Part shown: positions 7,919-16,152 of the stretch, one piece after another
Layout of the letters: each line of letters starts with the position of its first letter
Numbering within the stretch: position 1 is the stretch's first letter
Position numbers and translations under genes: made by a program
Notes under the pieces: model-generated
The model's input: only the letters and a program-made list of their open reading frames with translations
Told to the model about the DNA's origin: nothing
Database searches by the model: none
Assembly (NCBI RefSeq): GCF_021390495.1
Contig: NZ_JAJEJP010000002.1
Location: 1,302,001-1,366,000, forward strand
Direction of reading: 5' to 3'
Source: Paraburkholderia sp. ZP32-5
Lineage (GTDB): Bacteria; Pseudomonadota; Gammaproteobacteria; Burkholderiales; Burkholderiaceae
Length of the DNA: 64,000 bases

Positions 7919-9010
7919 ATGATTTCACGCCCTCCGTCCGTTCCTCCCGCGGCTCCGCCGCCGTCCGCCGCGGCGGAGCGCCTGACCAAACAGAAAGCGG
8001 CGTCGCTCGCGCTGTATATCGGGCTCGTGCTGCTCGCGCTGTGGGTGGTGCGCGATTTCATCGTGGTGGTCGCGTGGGCGGGCGTCGTCGCGATCGCCTT
8101 GTGGCCGCTGTTGCACAAGGTGGAGGGCGTGCGCTGGTTCAACGGTCGCACGACCTTGATCGCCGCGGTGTTCACGTTGCTGATCGCGCTGCTGGTCGTG
8201 CTGCCGGTCGCGCTCGGCATCGCACAGGCGCTGCATGAGGCACACGAGCTCAACGACTGGTTCAGGAGCGCGCAGGAAAACGGTATTGCGCTGCCGGGCT
8301 TTATCGAGCGTCTGCCGTTCGGCGTGCCGCAGATCAGCGCATGGTGGCAGGCCAATCTCGCGCAGCCGCTGCGCGATTCGGCGGCGATCAAGGGCTTGCA
8401 TAGCGAGACCGTGATGACGCTCGGCCGCCATTTCGGCGCGCGGGCAGCGCGCGCGGCGGTGGTGTTCGCGTTCATGCTGGTCACGCTGTTCGTGATTTTC
8501 CAGGCGGGCCCGCGCCTGTCCGGCTCGCTGCTGCGTGCCGCACGGCGCGGTTTCGGCGACAGCGGCGCGGAACTGGTTCAGCGTATGGCGGTGGCGGTGC
8601 GCGGCACGGTGTCCGGACTGGTCGTGGTCGGTGTCGGCGAGGGCGTGCTGCTCGGCATTGCCTATGTCGTGACCGGCTTGCCGCATGCGGCGCTGCTTGG
8701 CCTCGTTACGGCGATCGCCGCGATGCTGCCGTTCTGCGCGCCGATCACGTTTGGTCTCGCGGCACTGTGGCTGCTCGCGCAGGGCTCGGTGGCCGCGGCG
8801 ATCGGGCTCGTGGTGTTCGGCTCGATCGTCGTGTTTGTCGCCGAGCATTTCGTGCGGCCGGTGTTGATCGGCAACTCGACGCGCCTGCCGTTTCTGCTCG
8901 TGCTGTTCGGTATCCTCGGCGGCGCGGAGACGTTCGGCCTGCTCGGCATCTTCATTGGCCCGGCGCTGATGACCGTGCTGATGGTGCTGTGGACCGATCT
9001 CGTGCGGTAG
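7919..9010 (+). CDS. AI-2E family transporter (PerM/TqsA-like permease)
   Basis: Inner-membrane protein of 363 residues with about eight hydrophobic segments in the AI-2E/UPF0118 arrangement: two helix pairs near the N-terminus (residues 25-100), a soluble stretch (about 105-165), then four to five helices including GVGEGVLLGIAYVV and the C-terminal GLLGIFIGPALMTV. Family members export autoinducer-2 or act as sodium/proton antiporters, so the substrate is open. The proline/alanine-rich N-terminus precedes the first helix. The ribosome binding site is weak (AAGG about 6 nt upstream). It converges with the esterase gene. Confidence 0.85.
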   Translation: MISRPPSVPPAAPPPSAAAERLTKQKAASLALYIGLVLLALWVVRDFIVVVAWAGVVAIALWPLLHKVEGVRWFNGRTTLIAAVFTLLIALLVVLPVALGIAQALHEAHELNDWFRSAQENGIALPGFIERLPFGVPQISAWWQANLAQPLRDSAAIKGLHSETVMTLGRHFGARAARAAVVFAFMLVTLFVIFQAGPRLSGSLLRAARRGFGDSGAELVQRMAVAVRGTVSGLVVVGVGEGVLLGIAYVVTGLPHAALLGLVTAIAAMLPFCAPITFGLAALWLLAQGSVAAAIGLVVFGSIVVFVAEHFVRPVLIGNSTRLPFLLVLFGILGGAETFGLLGIFIGPALMTVLMVLWTDLVR

Positions 9011-9074
9011 CGCGCCCCTAGTCCCGCGATGCGAGCGGGTTCGCGACCGGCGCGCGAGGTGCCGGTCAGTCAGA

Positions 9075-9947
9075 TCACGGCCGCTGATTCGACGGATGCT
9101 CCTGCGCCGGCGGCTTCACGCAGCCGAGCGTGTATTTGAGCGCGGCGGGCAGCAGCGCGCTCCACACGTCCCACGTATGGCCGCCATCGATAATGCGCAG
9201 CGCCGCCGGATTGCCCGCGAGCCGCAGATGCGTGTACAGCAGTGACGCGTCGGCCTGGATATCGAGGTCGTCGTCGCCGGATGCGATGAACATCGGCAAG
9301 CGATACGGCCCGCTCATATAGCGATCCCACTGCGCCGGATAGTTGAGTTCGTGCCAGACGCGCGGATCGAACTGGCGCTCGCCGAATACGCCGACGCGCC
9401 GCGCCGCCGACGCGCGCGGCGGCTCGTTCGCGTAGATCGCCGGGCTCAGCAGCAGCGCGCCGCAGAACAGATCCGGCTGGGTCAGCGCATAGCGCAGCGC
9501 ACCGAAGCCGCCCATCGACACTCCGCCGATCATCCGGCCGCCACGTTGCGTCGCCACCGCGTAGTGCGCTTCGATCTCGGGCAGCAGATCGTCGAAGAAC
9601 GCGGTCTCCATCTTTTCCTTGCGGTCGACGTACCAGTCCGTGCCGCCTTGCGGCATCACGATCACGACGGGCGGGATTTCCTTGCGCTCGATCAGCGCGT
9701 CGGCGGTGCTTTGCAGATGGCCTTGCGTGATCCAGTCGTTGGCGTCGCCGTTATTGCCGTGCAGCAGGTAGAGCACCGGCAGGCGCGGGCCGTCCGGGCG
9801 GTAGCCGTTTGGCAGATAGATCGTGTAATTCCAGTCGCGGCCAAGCGCATCGGAATGAAAGCCGCGGCTTGCGACCGTGCTTGCGAACGCGGGCGCGCCA
9901 GCGGCGACGGCGAGCAGAACCAGGGCGAATTGGAGGAATCGACGCAT
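9075..9947 (-). CDS. secreted esterase, alpha/beta hydrolase (esterase D/antigen-85-like)
   Basis: Predicted exported serine esterase of 290 residues. A signal peptide (residues 1-22, ending AFA) is followed by an alpha/beta-hydrolase fold. LYLLHGNNGD forms the oxyanion-hole region, and the nucleophile elbow reads GGVSMGGFG (Ser about 145). Late acid (SGDDDLD) and histidine (DGGHTWDVW) motifs complete the triad. This arrangement is like the feruloyl esterase / S-formylglutathione hydrolase / mycolyltransferase family. The export signal argues against a cytosolic formaldehyde role and favours hydrolysis of extracytoplasmic esters. No operon partner is evident. Confidence 0.85.
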   Translation of the reverse strand: MRRFLQFALVLLAVAAGAPAFASTVASRGFHSDALGRDWNYTIYLPNGYRPDGPRLPVLYLLHGNNGDANDWITQGHLQSTADALIERKEIPPVVIVMPQGGTDWYVDRKEKMETAFFDDLLPEIEAHYAVATQRGGRMIGGVSMGGFGALRYALTQPDLFCGALLLSPAIYANEPPRASAARRVGVFGERQFDPRVWHELNYPAQWDRYMSGPYRLPMFIASGDDDLDIQADASLLYTHLRLAGNPAALRIIDGGHTWDVWSALLPAALKYTLGCVKPPAQEHPSNQRP

Positions 9948-10184
9948 GTCAGTATGGAAGGCCGGCGCGGGGTTCGCGCGCGGCCGTCATGCTATCAGTA
10001 TTGGTGCCGGATTTGACTCGGGTGGAGGCCGGAGCGGGTGGGGTTTGCTGCCGTTCACGTCGGCTTATGGGGAAGAAGCCGCGCGTGAAGCCTCCGACAT
10101 GCTTGAGCGCGCTTCGACTTCAGCGCGCTTCAACTTCACCTTCAACGTCAATGCGCGTCACGCACTCCGACGCATTCGGCGTAC

Positions 10185-11294
10185 TCAGGCCGACGTCCCA
10201 AGCCGCGCGGTCACGAAGCGCCCGACGAAGCGTTTGCACGGCTCGACGCCGAGCGCAACCGCGAACAACGCGCCGACTGCCGCCGCATCCGCGAGCAGCC
10301 CGAGCGGATAGTTCAGGTAACCGTCGGTGGCCGCGTACAGCACCGAATCGATCACCAGCGAAATGACCGCGCCGGCGATAAAGCACAGCAGCCCCTGACG
10401 CCCGATCAGTCCAACCCACGGCAGCCGCCGCGCGATTTTCTTCGCCCAGCCGAGTTCGATCAGATTCGCGGTCAGCCACGCGATCGCGAGGAAGTTGCCC
10501 GCGCGCAGATACGACAGATTCTGCTTGAGGTCCGGGGCCAGCGGCGCATGCATCAGAACCAGCTTGTAGTACGCGGCGCTTGCGACCACCGCGAACGCGA
10601 GCACGCTGACGAGCCAGCCGAGCCGATGCGCGCTGATGCGCTGATAAACCGGCTGACAGCGCGCGAGCACGCCGAGCACGAACAGCAACTGCCATGCGAA
10701 CGGGTTGAAGTCCCAGTGCATGTCCGGCGCGGCGGGCAGATAGCTGCCGATCGCCGGCGCGCCCGCCCACAGCGCGACGCTGCCGGCAAGCAGCAGCCAC
10801 GGCTTGCGGCGCGCGAGCGGCAGGATCGCCGGCACCAGCAGTGCGAAGAATGCGTACATCGGCAGCACCGACGCGAGATACGGCTGGCGGCGCAACAGCA
10901 CGATGTCGCGCAGCGCGGCAAGCGGCGTGTCGAGCAGATCGTCGAGATCGGTGGTGGCGAGATTCGGCCCGTCGATGCTGAGTGCCGTCAGCACCGCGCT
11001 GACCAGCAGCATCAGGCCGGCAGTCACGAGAAACGCGCGGTAGATTTCGAACGAACGCCGCAGGAAGCGGCTGCGCGCGATGGTTTCGTTGCGCCGTTCG
11101 GCGAGCGCCGCGTAGGCGGTGGCGGTCGCGAAGCCGCCGAGGAACACGAAGACTTCGGCGGCATCGCACAGCGCGTACGCATGCAGCGTGACGCGCGACA
11201 GAATGCTGCCGCCGATGTGATCGACAACGATGATCAACAGAACCAGTCCGCGAAAAAAGTCGAGTTCGATCAGACGGGAAGACGATTGTTGCAT
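10185..11294 (-). CDS. opgC: OpgC-family membrane acyltransferase-like protein
   Basis: Integral inner-membrane protein of about 369 residues with roughly ten hydrophobic helices. The first helix carries ELDFFRGLVLLIIVVDHIGG, the hallmark of OpgC, which in enterobacteria adds succinyl groups to osmoregulated periplasmic glucans. The open frame extends upstream to 11510, but residues before MQQSSSRLIELDFF look like spacer sequence, so the ATG at 11294 was chosen. No strong Shine-Dalgarno is visible. Many Burkholderia carry several OpgC-like paralogues, so the exact glucan and acyl group are uncertain. No opgGH genes lie nearby. Confidence 0.8.
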   Translation of the reverse strand: MQQSSSRLIELDFFRGLVLLIIVVDHIGGSILSRVTLHAYALCDAAEVFVFLGGFATATAYAALAERRNETIARSRFLRRSFEIYRAFLVTAGLMLLVSAVLTALSIDGPNLATTDLDDLLDTPLAALRDIVLLRRQPYLASVLPMYAFFALLVPAILPLARRKPWLLLAGSVALWAGAPAIGSYLPAAPDMHWDFNPFAWQLLFVLGVLARCQPVYQRISAHRLGWLVSVLAFAVVASAAYYKLVLMHAPLAPDLKQNLSYLRAGNFLAIAWLTANLIELGWAKKIARRLPWVGLIGRQGLLCFIAGAVISLVIDSVLYAATDGYLNYPLGLLADAAAVGALFAVALGVEPCKRFVGRFVTARLGTSA

Positions 11295-11821
11295 TGTTCG
11301 AGCCAAAAGAAAGCCATGTGTGACGGCGCGCTGATCCAGCGCGGCGGGCGTCTCACAAGGCTTTTTTATAGGGGATTGGGTGCTGCCGCGGGCAGGCGAT
11401 CCGTGCTGGCATCGTCCGCGCCTCGCGTCGCCGCATTCGGCCGGCTGTGCAACACGCGGCGTCAACGGGTGTAAAGATGACCCTTTGGGTGATGCGGAGT
11501 TCCGTTGCATCGCAGCAAAGGGCGCACGATTATATTTCTTTTTGTGACGAATCCGCTGCGGGCGTCGCAGCGCCGTGGCCCGTTTACCCGAAGCCGGCCT
11601 GCGAAAGAAGGGGGAGCTGCACGCAGTGGAGAATTAGCAACATTCTGGATGATCGGCGCATCCTCTCATGGACGGCCAGCCGATGGCGTGTGACGATTTC
11701 TGGAACACGGAACGGCAACGAAGCAGTCTCCAGAACTGCGGAAAATGTCGACAAGAAAGCGCATCAAGAACAAAACGGCAGGATCGAGTTATCGAACTAC
11801 TCGAGGTGCAGGGAGATCATC
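11295..11821. other. long divergent intergenic region before the porin
   Basis: This 527-bp gap separates opgC (minus) and the porin gene (plus). An AT-rich run at 11528-11540 includes a weak pair (TTGCAT at 11505, GATTAT at 11528, 17-nt spacing) that might be the porin promoter, giving a leader of nearly 290 nt. The porin frame stays open through part of it, but without coding character. Confidence 0.35.
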
Positions 11822-13000
11822 ATGAACAAGCAAGTGTTCGCGCTGGCTGTCTCCGTTGCTGCGTCCGCCGTTCTGGTCGTGCCTGCCCGCGCGCAGACCA
11901 GCGTCACGCTGTATGGCGTGATCGATGAAGGGATCAACTATACGAACAATGTCGGCCGCGGCCATGTGTATGAACTCGCCAGCGGTCTCGCGCAAGGCAG
12001 CCGCTGGGGCCTGAAAGGCTCGGAAGATCTGGGCGGCGGGCTCAAGGCGATCTTCCAGCTCGAAAGCGGCTTCGATGTCAATTCCGGACGGCTCGCGCAG
12101 GGCGGGCGCCTGTTCGGCCGCCAGGCGTTCGTCGGTCTCAGTTCGCAACCGTATGGCACGCTGACGTTCGGGCGTCAGTACGATTCGGTCGTCGACTATC
12201 TGGCGCAGACCACCGCCAACGGCAGTTGGGGCGGCGAGCTGCTCTCGCATCCGTACGACAACGACAACACCGACAACACGTTCCGCCTCGACAACACGGT
12301 CAAGTACGCGAGCCCGTCGATCTCGGGCTTCCAGTTCGGCGGCACTTACAGCTTCAGCAACGACACCAGCTTCGCGAACAATCGAGCGTACAGCTTCGGC
12401 GCACAGTACGCGTACGGCGGACTGCTGGTCGCCGCCGCCTATCTGCAGGCCGACAATCCGGGCAACGGTTCGAACGGCGCGATCACCGCGAACGACGCCG
12501 GCTTCGTCGCGACCCGCATGCGCGTATTCGGCGGCGGCATCACCTATACGATCGGGCCGGCGACGGCCGGCTTCGTCTACAGCAACTCGAACTATCTGCA
12601 GCCGACCGCCAACGGCTACCTCGGCATCGAGCCGCTGGTGCCGCTCGTGCCGGCCACCCCGCCCGGCATATTGCTGAATTCGCTGAAGTATCAGAACTTC
12701 GAGGTGAACGGCAAATATCAGATTTCGCCGGTGCTGTTCGTCGGCGCGCAGTATGTGTACACGATGGAAACCTACGATGCGTCGAACGGCGGCGTAAAGC
12801 CGCGCATTCATACGTTCGGGCTGATGGCGGATTACAACCTGTCCAAGCGCACCGACGTCTATCTGCAGGGCGCGTATCAGCAGGTCACTGGTGACTCGAC
12901 GCTGTCGATTCTCGACTACGCGTTTATCCCCGGCACGCAGTCGCCTTCGTCGACGTCGAAGCAGGTCGTGGTGCGCGCGGCGATCCGGCATAAGTTTTAG
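11822..13000 (+). CDS. Gram-negative porin (GBP type)
   Basis: Outer-membrane trimeric porin of 392 residues for diffusion of small solutes. The signal peptide is about 24 residues, ending ARA before QTSVTLYGVIDEG, the classic first strand of betaproteobacterial porins. Further motifs are SRWGLKGSEDLGGGL, then GRQAFVGLS and YGTLTFGRQYD. The last residue is phenylalanine, the outer-membrane assembly signal. The start at 11822 follows AGGGAG. The frame is open upstream to 11447, but only the inner ATG precedes a signal peptide. It is monocistronic. Specificity cannot be read, and such genomes carry many paralogues. Confidence 0.95.
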   Translation: MNKQVFALAVSVAASAVLVVPARAQTSVTLYGVIDEGINYTNNVGRGHVYELASGLAQGSRWGLKGSEDLGGGLKAIFQLESGFDVNSGRLAQGGRLFGRQAFVGLSSQPYGTLTFGRQYDSVVDYLAQTTANGSWGGELLSHPYDNDNTDNTFRLDNTVKYASPSISGFQFGGTYSFSNDTSFANNRAYSFGAQYAYGGLLVAAAYLQADNPGNGSNGAITANDAGFVATRMRVFGGGITYTIGPATAGFVYSNSNYLQPTANGYLGIEPLVPLVPATPPGILLNSLKYQNFEVNGKYQISPVLFVGAQYVYTMETYDASNGGVKPRIHTFGLMADYNLSKRTDVYLQGAYQQVTGDSTLSILDYAFIPGTQSPSSTSKQVVVRAAIRHKF

Positions 13001-13543
13001 TTTTTCGCGCGCGCTGGTGCTTGTCGGTTAGCGCTGGTGTGGCCGGTTCGACGCTAGCTCAGGCGTCCTGCTCCATACGCTTGCCGGTGCTCCAGGCTGA
13101 CGTTCGCTTCACGCGCTTCCCCAGCGCGGCTGTCTTTCCCGCACTCCCATCCCGATTCAACACCAGGCGGCCCGCCGGCCAAGCCGCGACGCCGCGCGGA
13201 TAGACGTCGGGCGCTCGCCAGCTCCTGACGCCGCGTCCTTAACCTCGCCCTTCGCCGTTATTGCCACCTACCGCATCCCACCGCGATTCAAGTTCCGCTG
13301 GTGTTTGCCGATAAGGCAATGGTCAATGATTGTGAATTGTCATCGGAATGCAACGTTTTTGCCGCTTTTCGCGTCGGCAACCCGCTGTGCCGTAACCGCT
13401 GAAATGCGGTTGGTAAGGTTTGTATCAGTGTGTGTGGCGCGAGATTTTTTTATTAAAGGGCACTTTACAATTCCGCGAGATTTTTGATCAGTCATCTGGC
13501 CTTCATCCGGCCAGTCCATGAATACAAGCAGGAGTCGAACAGG
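13001..13543. other. intergenic region upstream of the NlpD-like gene
   Basis: There is no supported gene in this 543-bp gap. A 60-codon frame near 13305-13487 has no ribosome binding site or recognisable content. An AT-rich stretch at 13445-13490 contains TACAAT (13466-13471), a plausible -10 box for the downstream lipoprotein gene, without a good -35. Confidence 0.35.
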
Positions 13544-14494
13544 ATGAGAAAACGCTTCGACAAAAAGATGCAGGCCAGTCTCGCCGGCGTGTGGCTCGCG
13601 CTGGCACTCGGCGGTTGCGCGAACTTCGGGCAACAGAACGCGCAGAATGGTGCGGCAACGGGCACCACCGCCACAGCGGGCGTGCCGGCGACGGATACGG
13701 ACGCCGCGACCGACGCCACCGCGGCATCCGCGCAACTGACGATCGATGCCCACCAGCACGGGTCGCTGAAGAAGTCGCCGCCGCTCGTCTATCGCGTCAG
13801 GCGCGGCGACACGCTTGCGCGCGTCGCGCAGCGTCATCACTGCAGCGTCAAACAGTTGCAGGCATGGAATGGGCTGAAGGCATCGGCGCGGCTCAAGCCA
13901 GGACAGGTACTGCATGTCGTGTCGCCGGAAACGGCGCGGCAGGTGAAGCTGGCCAATGCCAATGCAGCGGCCGCCGCGAAAGCCGCGGTGGGTTCCACGC
14001 CGACGCCGGCGCCAGCATCGGCGGCACCACAGACGCCGGCCCAGGCTTCGTCACAAGCCGCGCCAGCGCCCAACGCCGCCACGGTCCACGAAGTGACGCA
14101 GGAAACCAACCGGCACGCGAACAGCGTGACGCTCGCGTGGCCCGCGTCGGGCAGCGTGGTCGAAGCATTCCAGCCGGGCGAAACACGCGGTATCGAAATC
14201 GGCGGCAAGCCCGGCGATCCGGTGCGGGCCGCCGCCGACGGCAAGGTGATGTACGCGGGCACCGGTCTGAATGGTTACGGCAGCCTGATCATCGTGCAGC
14301 ACAACAAGGATTTTCTGACCGCGTATTCGCATAACCGCAAGCTGCTGGTCAAGATGGGCGACGTCGTGCGTCAAGGGCAGCAGATCGCGGAGATGGGCGA
14401 CGAAAATAACTCGCGCGTGTCGGTCGGCTTCGAGGTCCGTCGCGACGGCAAGCCGGTCGATCCGATGCCGTATCTGCCGCAGGGGCGTGGCTAG
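13544..14494 (+). CDS. NlpD-like lipoprotein: LysM plus degenerate LytM/M23 domain
   Basis: Predicted envelope lipoprotein of 316 residues that probably activates peptidoglycan amidases during cell separation. A signal peptide with lipobox (ALGGC) is followed by an Ala/Thr-rich linker, a LysM peptidoglycan-binding domain (about 78-125, with VYRVRRGDTLARVAQRH), a second low-complexity linker, and a C-terminal LytM/M23 fold (about 200-315). The zinc ligands of active M23 peptidases are missing. The usual HxxxD position reads GIEIGGKPGD, and the usual H-x-H position reads VGFEVRR. So it should be non-catalytic, like NlpD and EnvC. The ATG at 13544 follows GGAG by 9 nt. The frame's upstream extension lacks a signal peptide. 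It lies apart from the surE-rpoS context, so it is likely a paralogue. Confidence 0.88.
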   Translation: MRKRFDKKMQASLAGVWLALALGGCANFGQQNAQNGAATGTTATAGVPATDTDAATDATAASAQLTIDAHQHGSLKKSPPLVYRVRRGDTLARVAQRHHCSVKQLQAWNGLKASARLKPGQVLHVVSPETARQVKLANANAAAAAKAAVGSTPTPAPASAAPQTPAQASSQAAPAPNAATVHEVTQETNRHANSVTLAWPASGSVVEAFQPGETRGIEIGGKPGDPVRAAADGKVMYAGTGLNGYGSLIIVQHNKDFLTAYSHNRKLLVKMGDVVRQGQQIAEMGDENNSRVSVGFEVRRDGKPVDPMPYLPQGRG

Positions 14495-14883
14495 TTCCGG
14501 CGTCGCCCAGTCCTTTCCTCCAAACATCCCGCAAAAGCTCACCGTTGTTTTAATCAGCAAAGCCAGGAGATCCGTTCGGCGACGCATTCGCGTCGCCGTT
14601 CTATCGATGAAAGCGCAACGCCGCGCGCCCGCATTCTTACGAACCAGGTACGAAATACCTTCAAATAAGGGGGATTCGTGCTGACGACGAAAGTAAAGCT
14701 CAGCGATTGCCACGCAATTCATCGATCGTGAGAAATAAAGCTTGCGTCGATCAATCGCGTATCGCGGCGTGAAGCCGCTTTCTGAACGGTGAGGAGATTC
14801 GGGAGCCGGCGGCGTATCTATCGATCGTTCAGCCGAACGATTCGAACATACGCCGCCTCGCCGCGATTCGTGTGCGCTTCCGA
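14495..14883. other. convergent intergenic region
   Basis: The gap lies between two genes ending toward each other. It contains a short stem GCGGC/GCCGC followed by TTT (14764-14781), a possible weak terminator for the lipoprotein gene, and the long interrupted hairpin annotated at 14808-14857. No coding region is supported. Confidence 0.4.
14808..14857. repeat. long two-part hairpin between convergent genes
   Basis: The outer arms GGCGGCGTAT (14808-14817) and ATACGCCGCC (14848-14857) are complementary. Inside a 6/6 internal loop lies a second stem, ATCGTTC/GAACGAT (14824-14830 and 14835-14841), with a 4-nt loop. It starts 27 nt past the end of the hypothetical gene at 14884 and probably acts as a bidirectional 3' end or mRNA-stability structure. 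Confidence 0.6.
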
Positions 14884-15282
14884 CTACACCGCCTGCGCAC
14901 CGCGCAACAGCCGCGATACTTCGCCGTGGTAATGCAGGATCGCGGGGTCGGCCTGCAACAGCGGCAGATAACGCGGCAGGAAACTATTGTTCGGCTGATC
15001 CGCCGAAAACAGCCCGACGACGGCCTCTGCGGTCGCGAGCCGATCGCCGGCATCGGCTTCCGCATCGTCGAGAATTTCGTCGACGCTCGCGATCACCGTC
15101 GATAGCGGCGCGAGCCAGCGAAATCCCGAACCGTTGATCAACACCTGCAGAAACGCCGCCGGCGTCACCGGGCCGAATTCCTTTTCGTACGACGCGCGCT
15201 CGTGATCGAGAATCGCCTTGTGCAGTGCGAGCAGTGGTCTGCGAATGTCCGAGAGGAATTGAGTACATTGCGGGTCGTTCAT
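14884..15282 (-). CDS. conserved hypothetical protein
   Basis: A 132-residue cytoplasmic-looking protein, not assigned to a named family. It has an all-helical look: an N-terminal stretch with LLALHKAILDHERASYEKEFGP, a middle with FLQVLINGSGFRWLAPLSTVIASVDEILDD, and a C-terminal helix with LHYHGEVSRLLRG. The ATG at 15282 follows AGGAG by 7 nt, which fixes the start. The open frame upstream to 15513 is arginine-rich non-coding sequence. It is transcribed divergently from the molybdenum oxidoreductase operon. Function unknown. Confidence 0.7.
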   Translation of the reverse strand: MNDPQCTQFLSDIRRPLLALHKAILDHERASYEKEFGPVTPAAFLQVLINGSGFRWLAPLSTVIASVDEILDDAEADAGDRLATAEAVVGLFSADQPNNSFLPRYLPLLQADPAILHYHGEVSRLLRGAQAV

Positions 15283-15695
15283 CGGCGGCTCCTGCGGCTG
15301 AGGTGACTCGACGTAATCGTGCGTCGCAATGCGATGCCTTGCGCGATGCATGGCGGCGTATCGACCGGCGTCCGTCACGCTGACGGGTCGATGCGTCGAT
15401 GGTAACGCATAGATTCGCGTCCAGGTTCGATGGACTATGCGGCGAGCATCGGCGGCGGCCACGGTCCTTTTTTCTTCCGTCGTTGCGCTGCATCGCGTGC
15501 TGCGCAGCCGCACGGCGAAGTTTCTTTTCCACGACTACAATCGGCCGGTCTATCAGCGACGCCTGCTCAGCCGCTGCCCGCCTTGCGCCGCGCATTAGCG
15601 CGACGTGCCGAACAAACAGGGTGAGTTCTCGCGATCTGGCGCGGCGTTGCGATCTAAAACCGCCTGACCACAATCCACCTCGACCGGAGCCGCCC
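15283..15695. other. divergent intergenic region before iorAB
   Basis: The 413-bp gap lies between the hypothetical gene and the 2Fe-2S subunit gene. Open frames here are shadows. The promoter of the oxidoreductase operon should be within it, but no clear boxes were identified. GGAG at 15685-15688 serves as the ribosome binding site of the first gene. Confidence 0.3.
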
Positions 15696-16151
15696 ATGAC
15701 AACGTTCAATATCAACGGCCAAACCCACACCGTCGACGCGCCGCCCGACATGCCCCTGTTATGGGTGCTGCGCGATCTCGTCGGCCTCACCGGCACCAAG
15801 TTCGGTTGCGGCATCGCTCAATGCGGCGCCTGCACCGTGCATCTCGACGGCGTCGCGGTGCGCTCGTGCGTACTGCCCGCGGCAGCCGTCGGCGAGCGCA
15901 AGATCGTCACGATCGAAGCGGTCGGCGACACGCCCACGGGGCAGAAAGTGCAGCAGGCATGGCGCGAACTCGACGTCGTGCAATGTGGCTACTGTCAGTC
16001 CGGGCAGGTGATGTCGGCGGCCTCGCTGCTTGCGCGCAACCCCGATCCGAGCGACGCGGACATCGATGCCGCGATGGCCGGCAACATCTGCCGCTGCGGC
16101 ACCTACAACCGCATTCGCGTGGCGATCAAGCATGCCGCGAAGGGGGCCTGA
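15696..16151 (+). CDS. iorA: 2Fe-2S subunit of a molybdenum hydroxylase (IorA-like)
   Basis: Electron-transfer subunit of 151 residues carrying two [2Fe-2S] clusters. The plant-type ferredoxin cluster uses [15 protein letters not shown] plus a later VRSC (about residues 40-65). The second cluster in the helical domain uses CGYCQSGQ and [10 protein letters not shown] (about 95-140). This is the full small subunit of the xanthine oxidase family, closest in style to isoquinoline 1-oxidoreductase alpha or the AldF aldehyde dehydrogenase subunit. The Mo subunit begins 1 nt after its stop. Electrons would pass from the Mo subunit through it to the cytochrome c encoded third. The substrate is not determinable. 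Confidence 0.92.
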   Translation: MTTFNINGQTHTVDAPPDMPLLWVLRDLVGLTGTKFGCGIAQCGACTVHLDGVAVRSCVLPAAAVGERKIVTIEAVGDTPTGQKVQQAWRELDVVQCGYCQSGQVMSAASLLARNPDPSDADIDAAMAGNICRCGTYNRIRVAIKHAAKGA

Positions 16152-16152
16152 C

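Noticed and set aside
12226..12894. Various plus-strand Arg/Gln-rich frames inside the porin, iorB and kinase genes
   Set aside because: Out-of-frame shadows of the real genes, with no initiation signals.
11789..12991. A 400-codon open frame antisense to the porin gene
   Set aside because: Shadow composition, no motif, and it is covered by an intact porin with signal peptide and terminal phenylalanine.
13305..13487. A 60-codon frame before the NlpD-like gene
   Set aside because: No ribosome binding site and no similarity recognised. It spans the likely promoter region.
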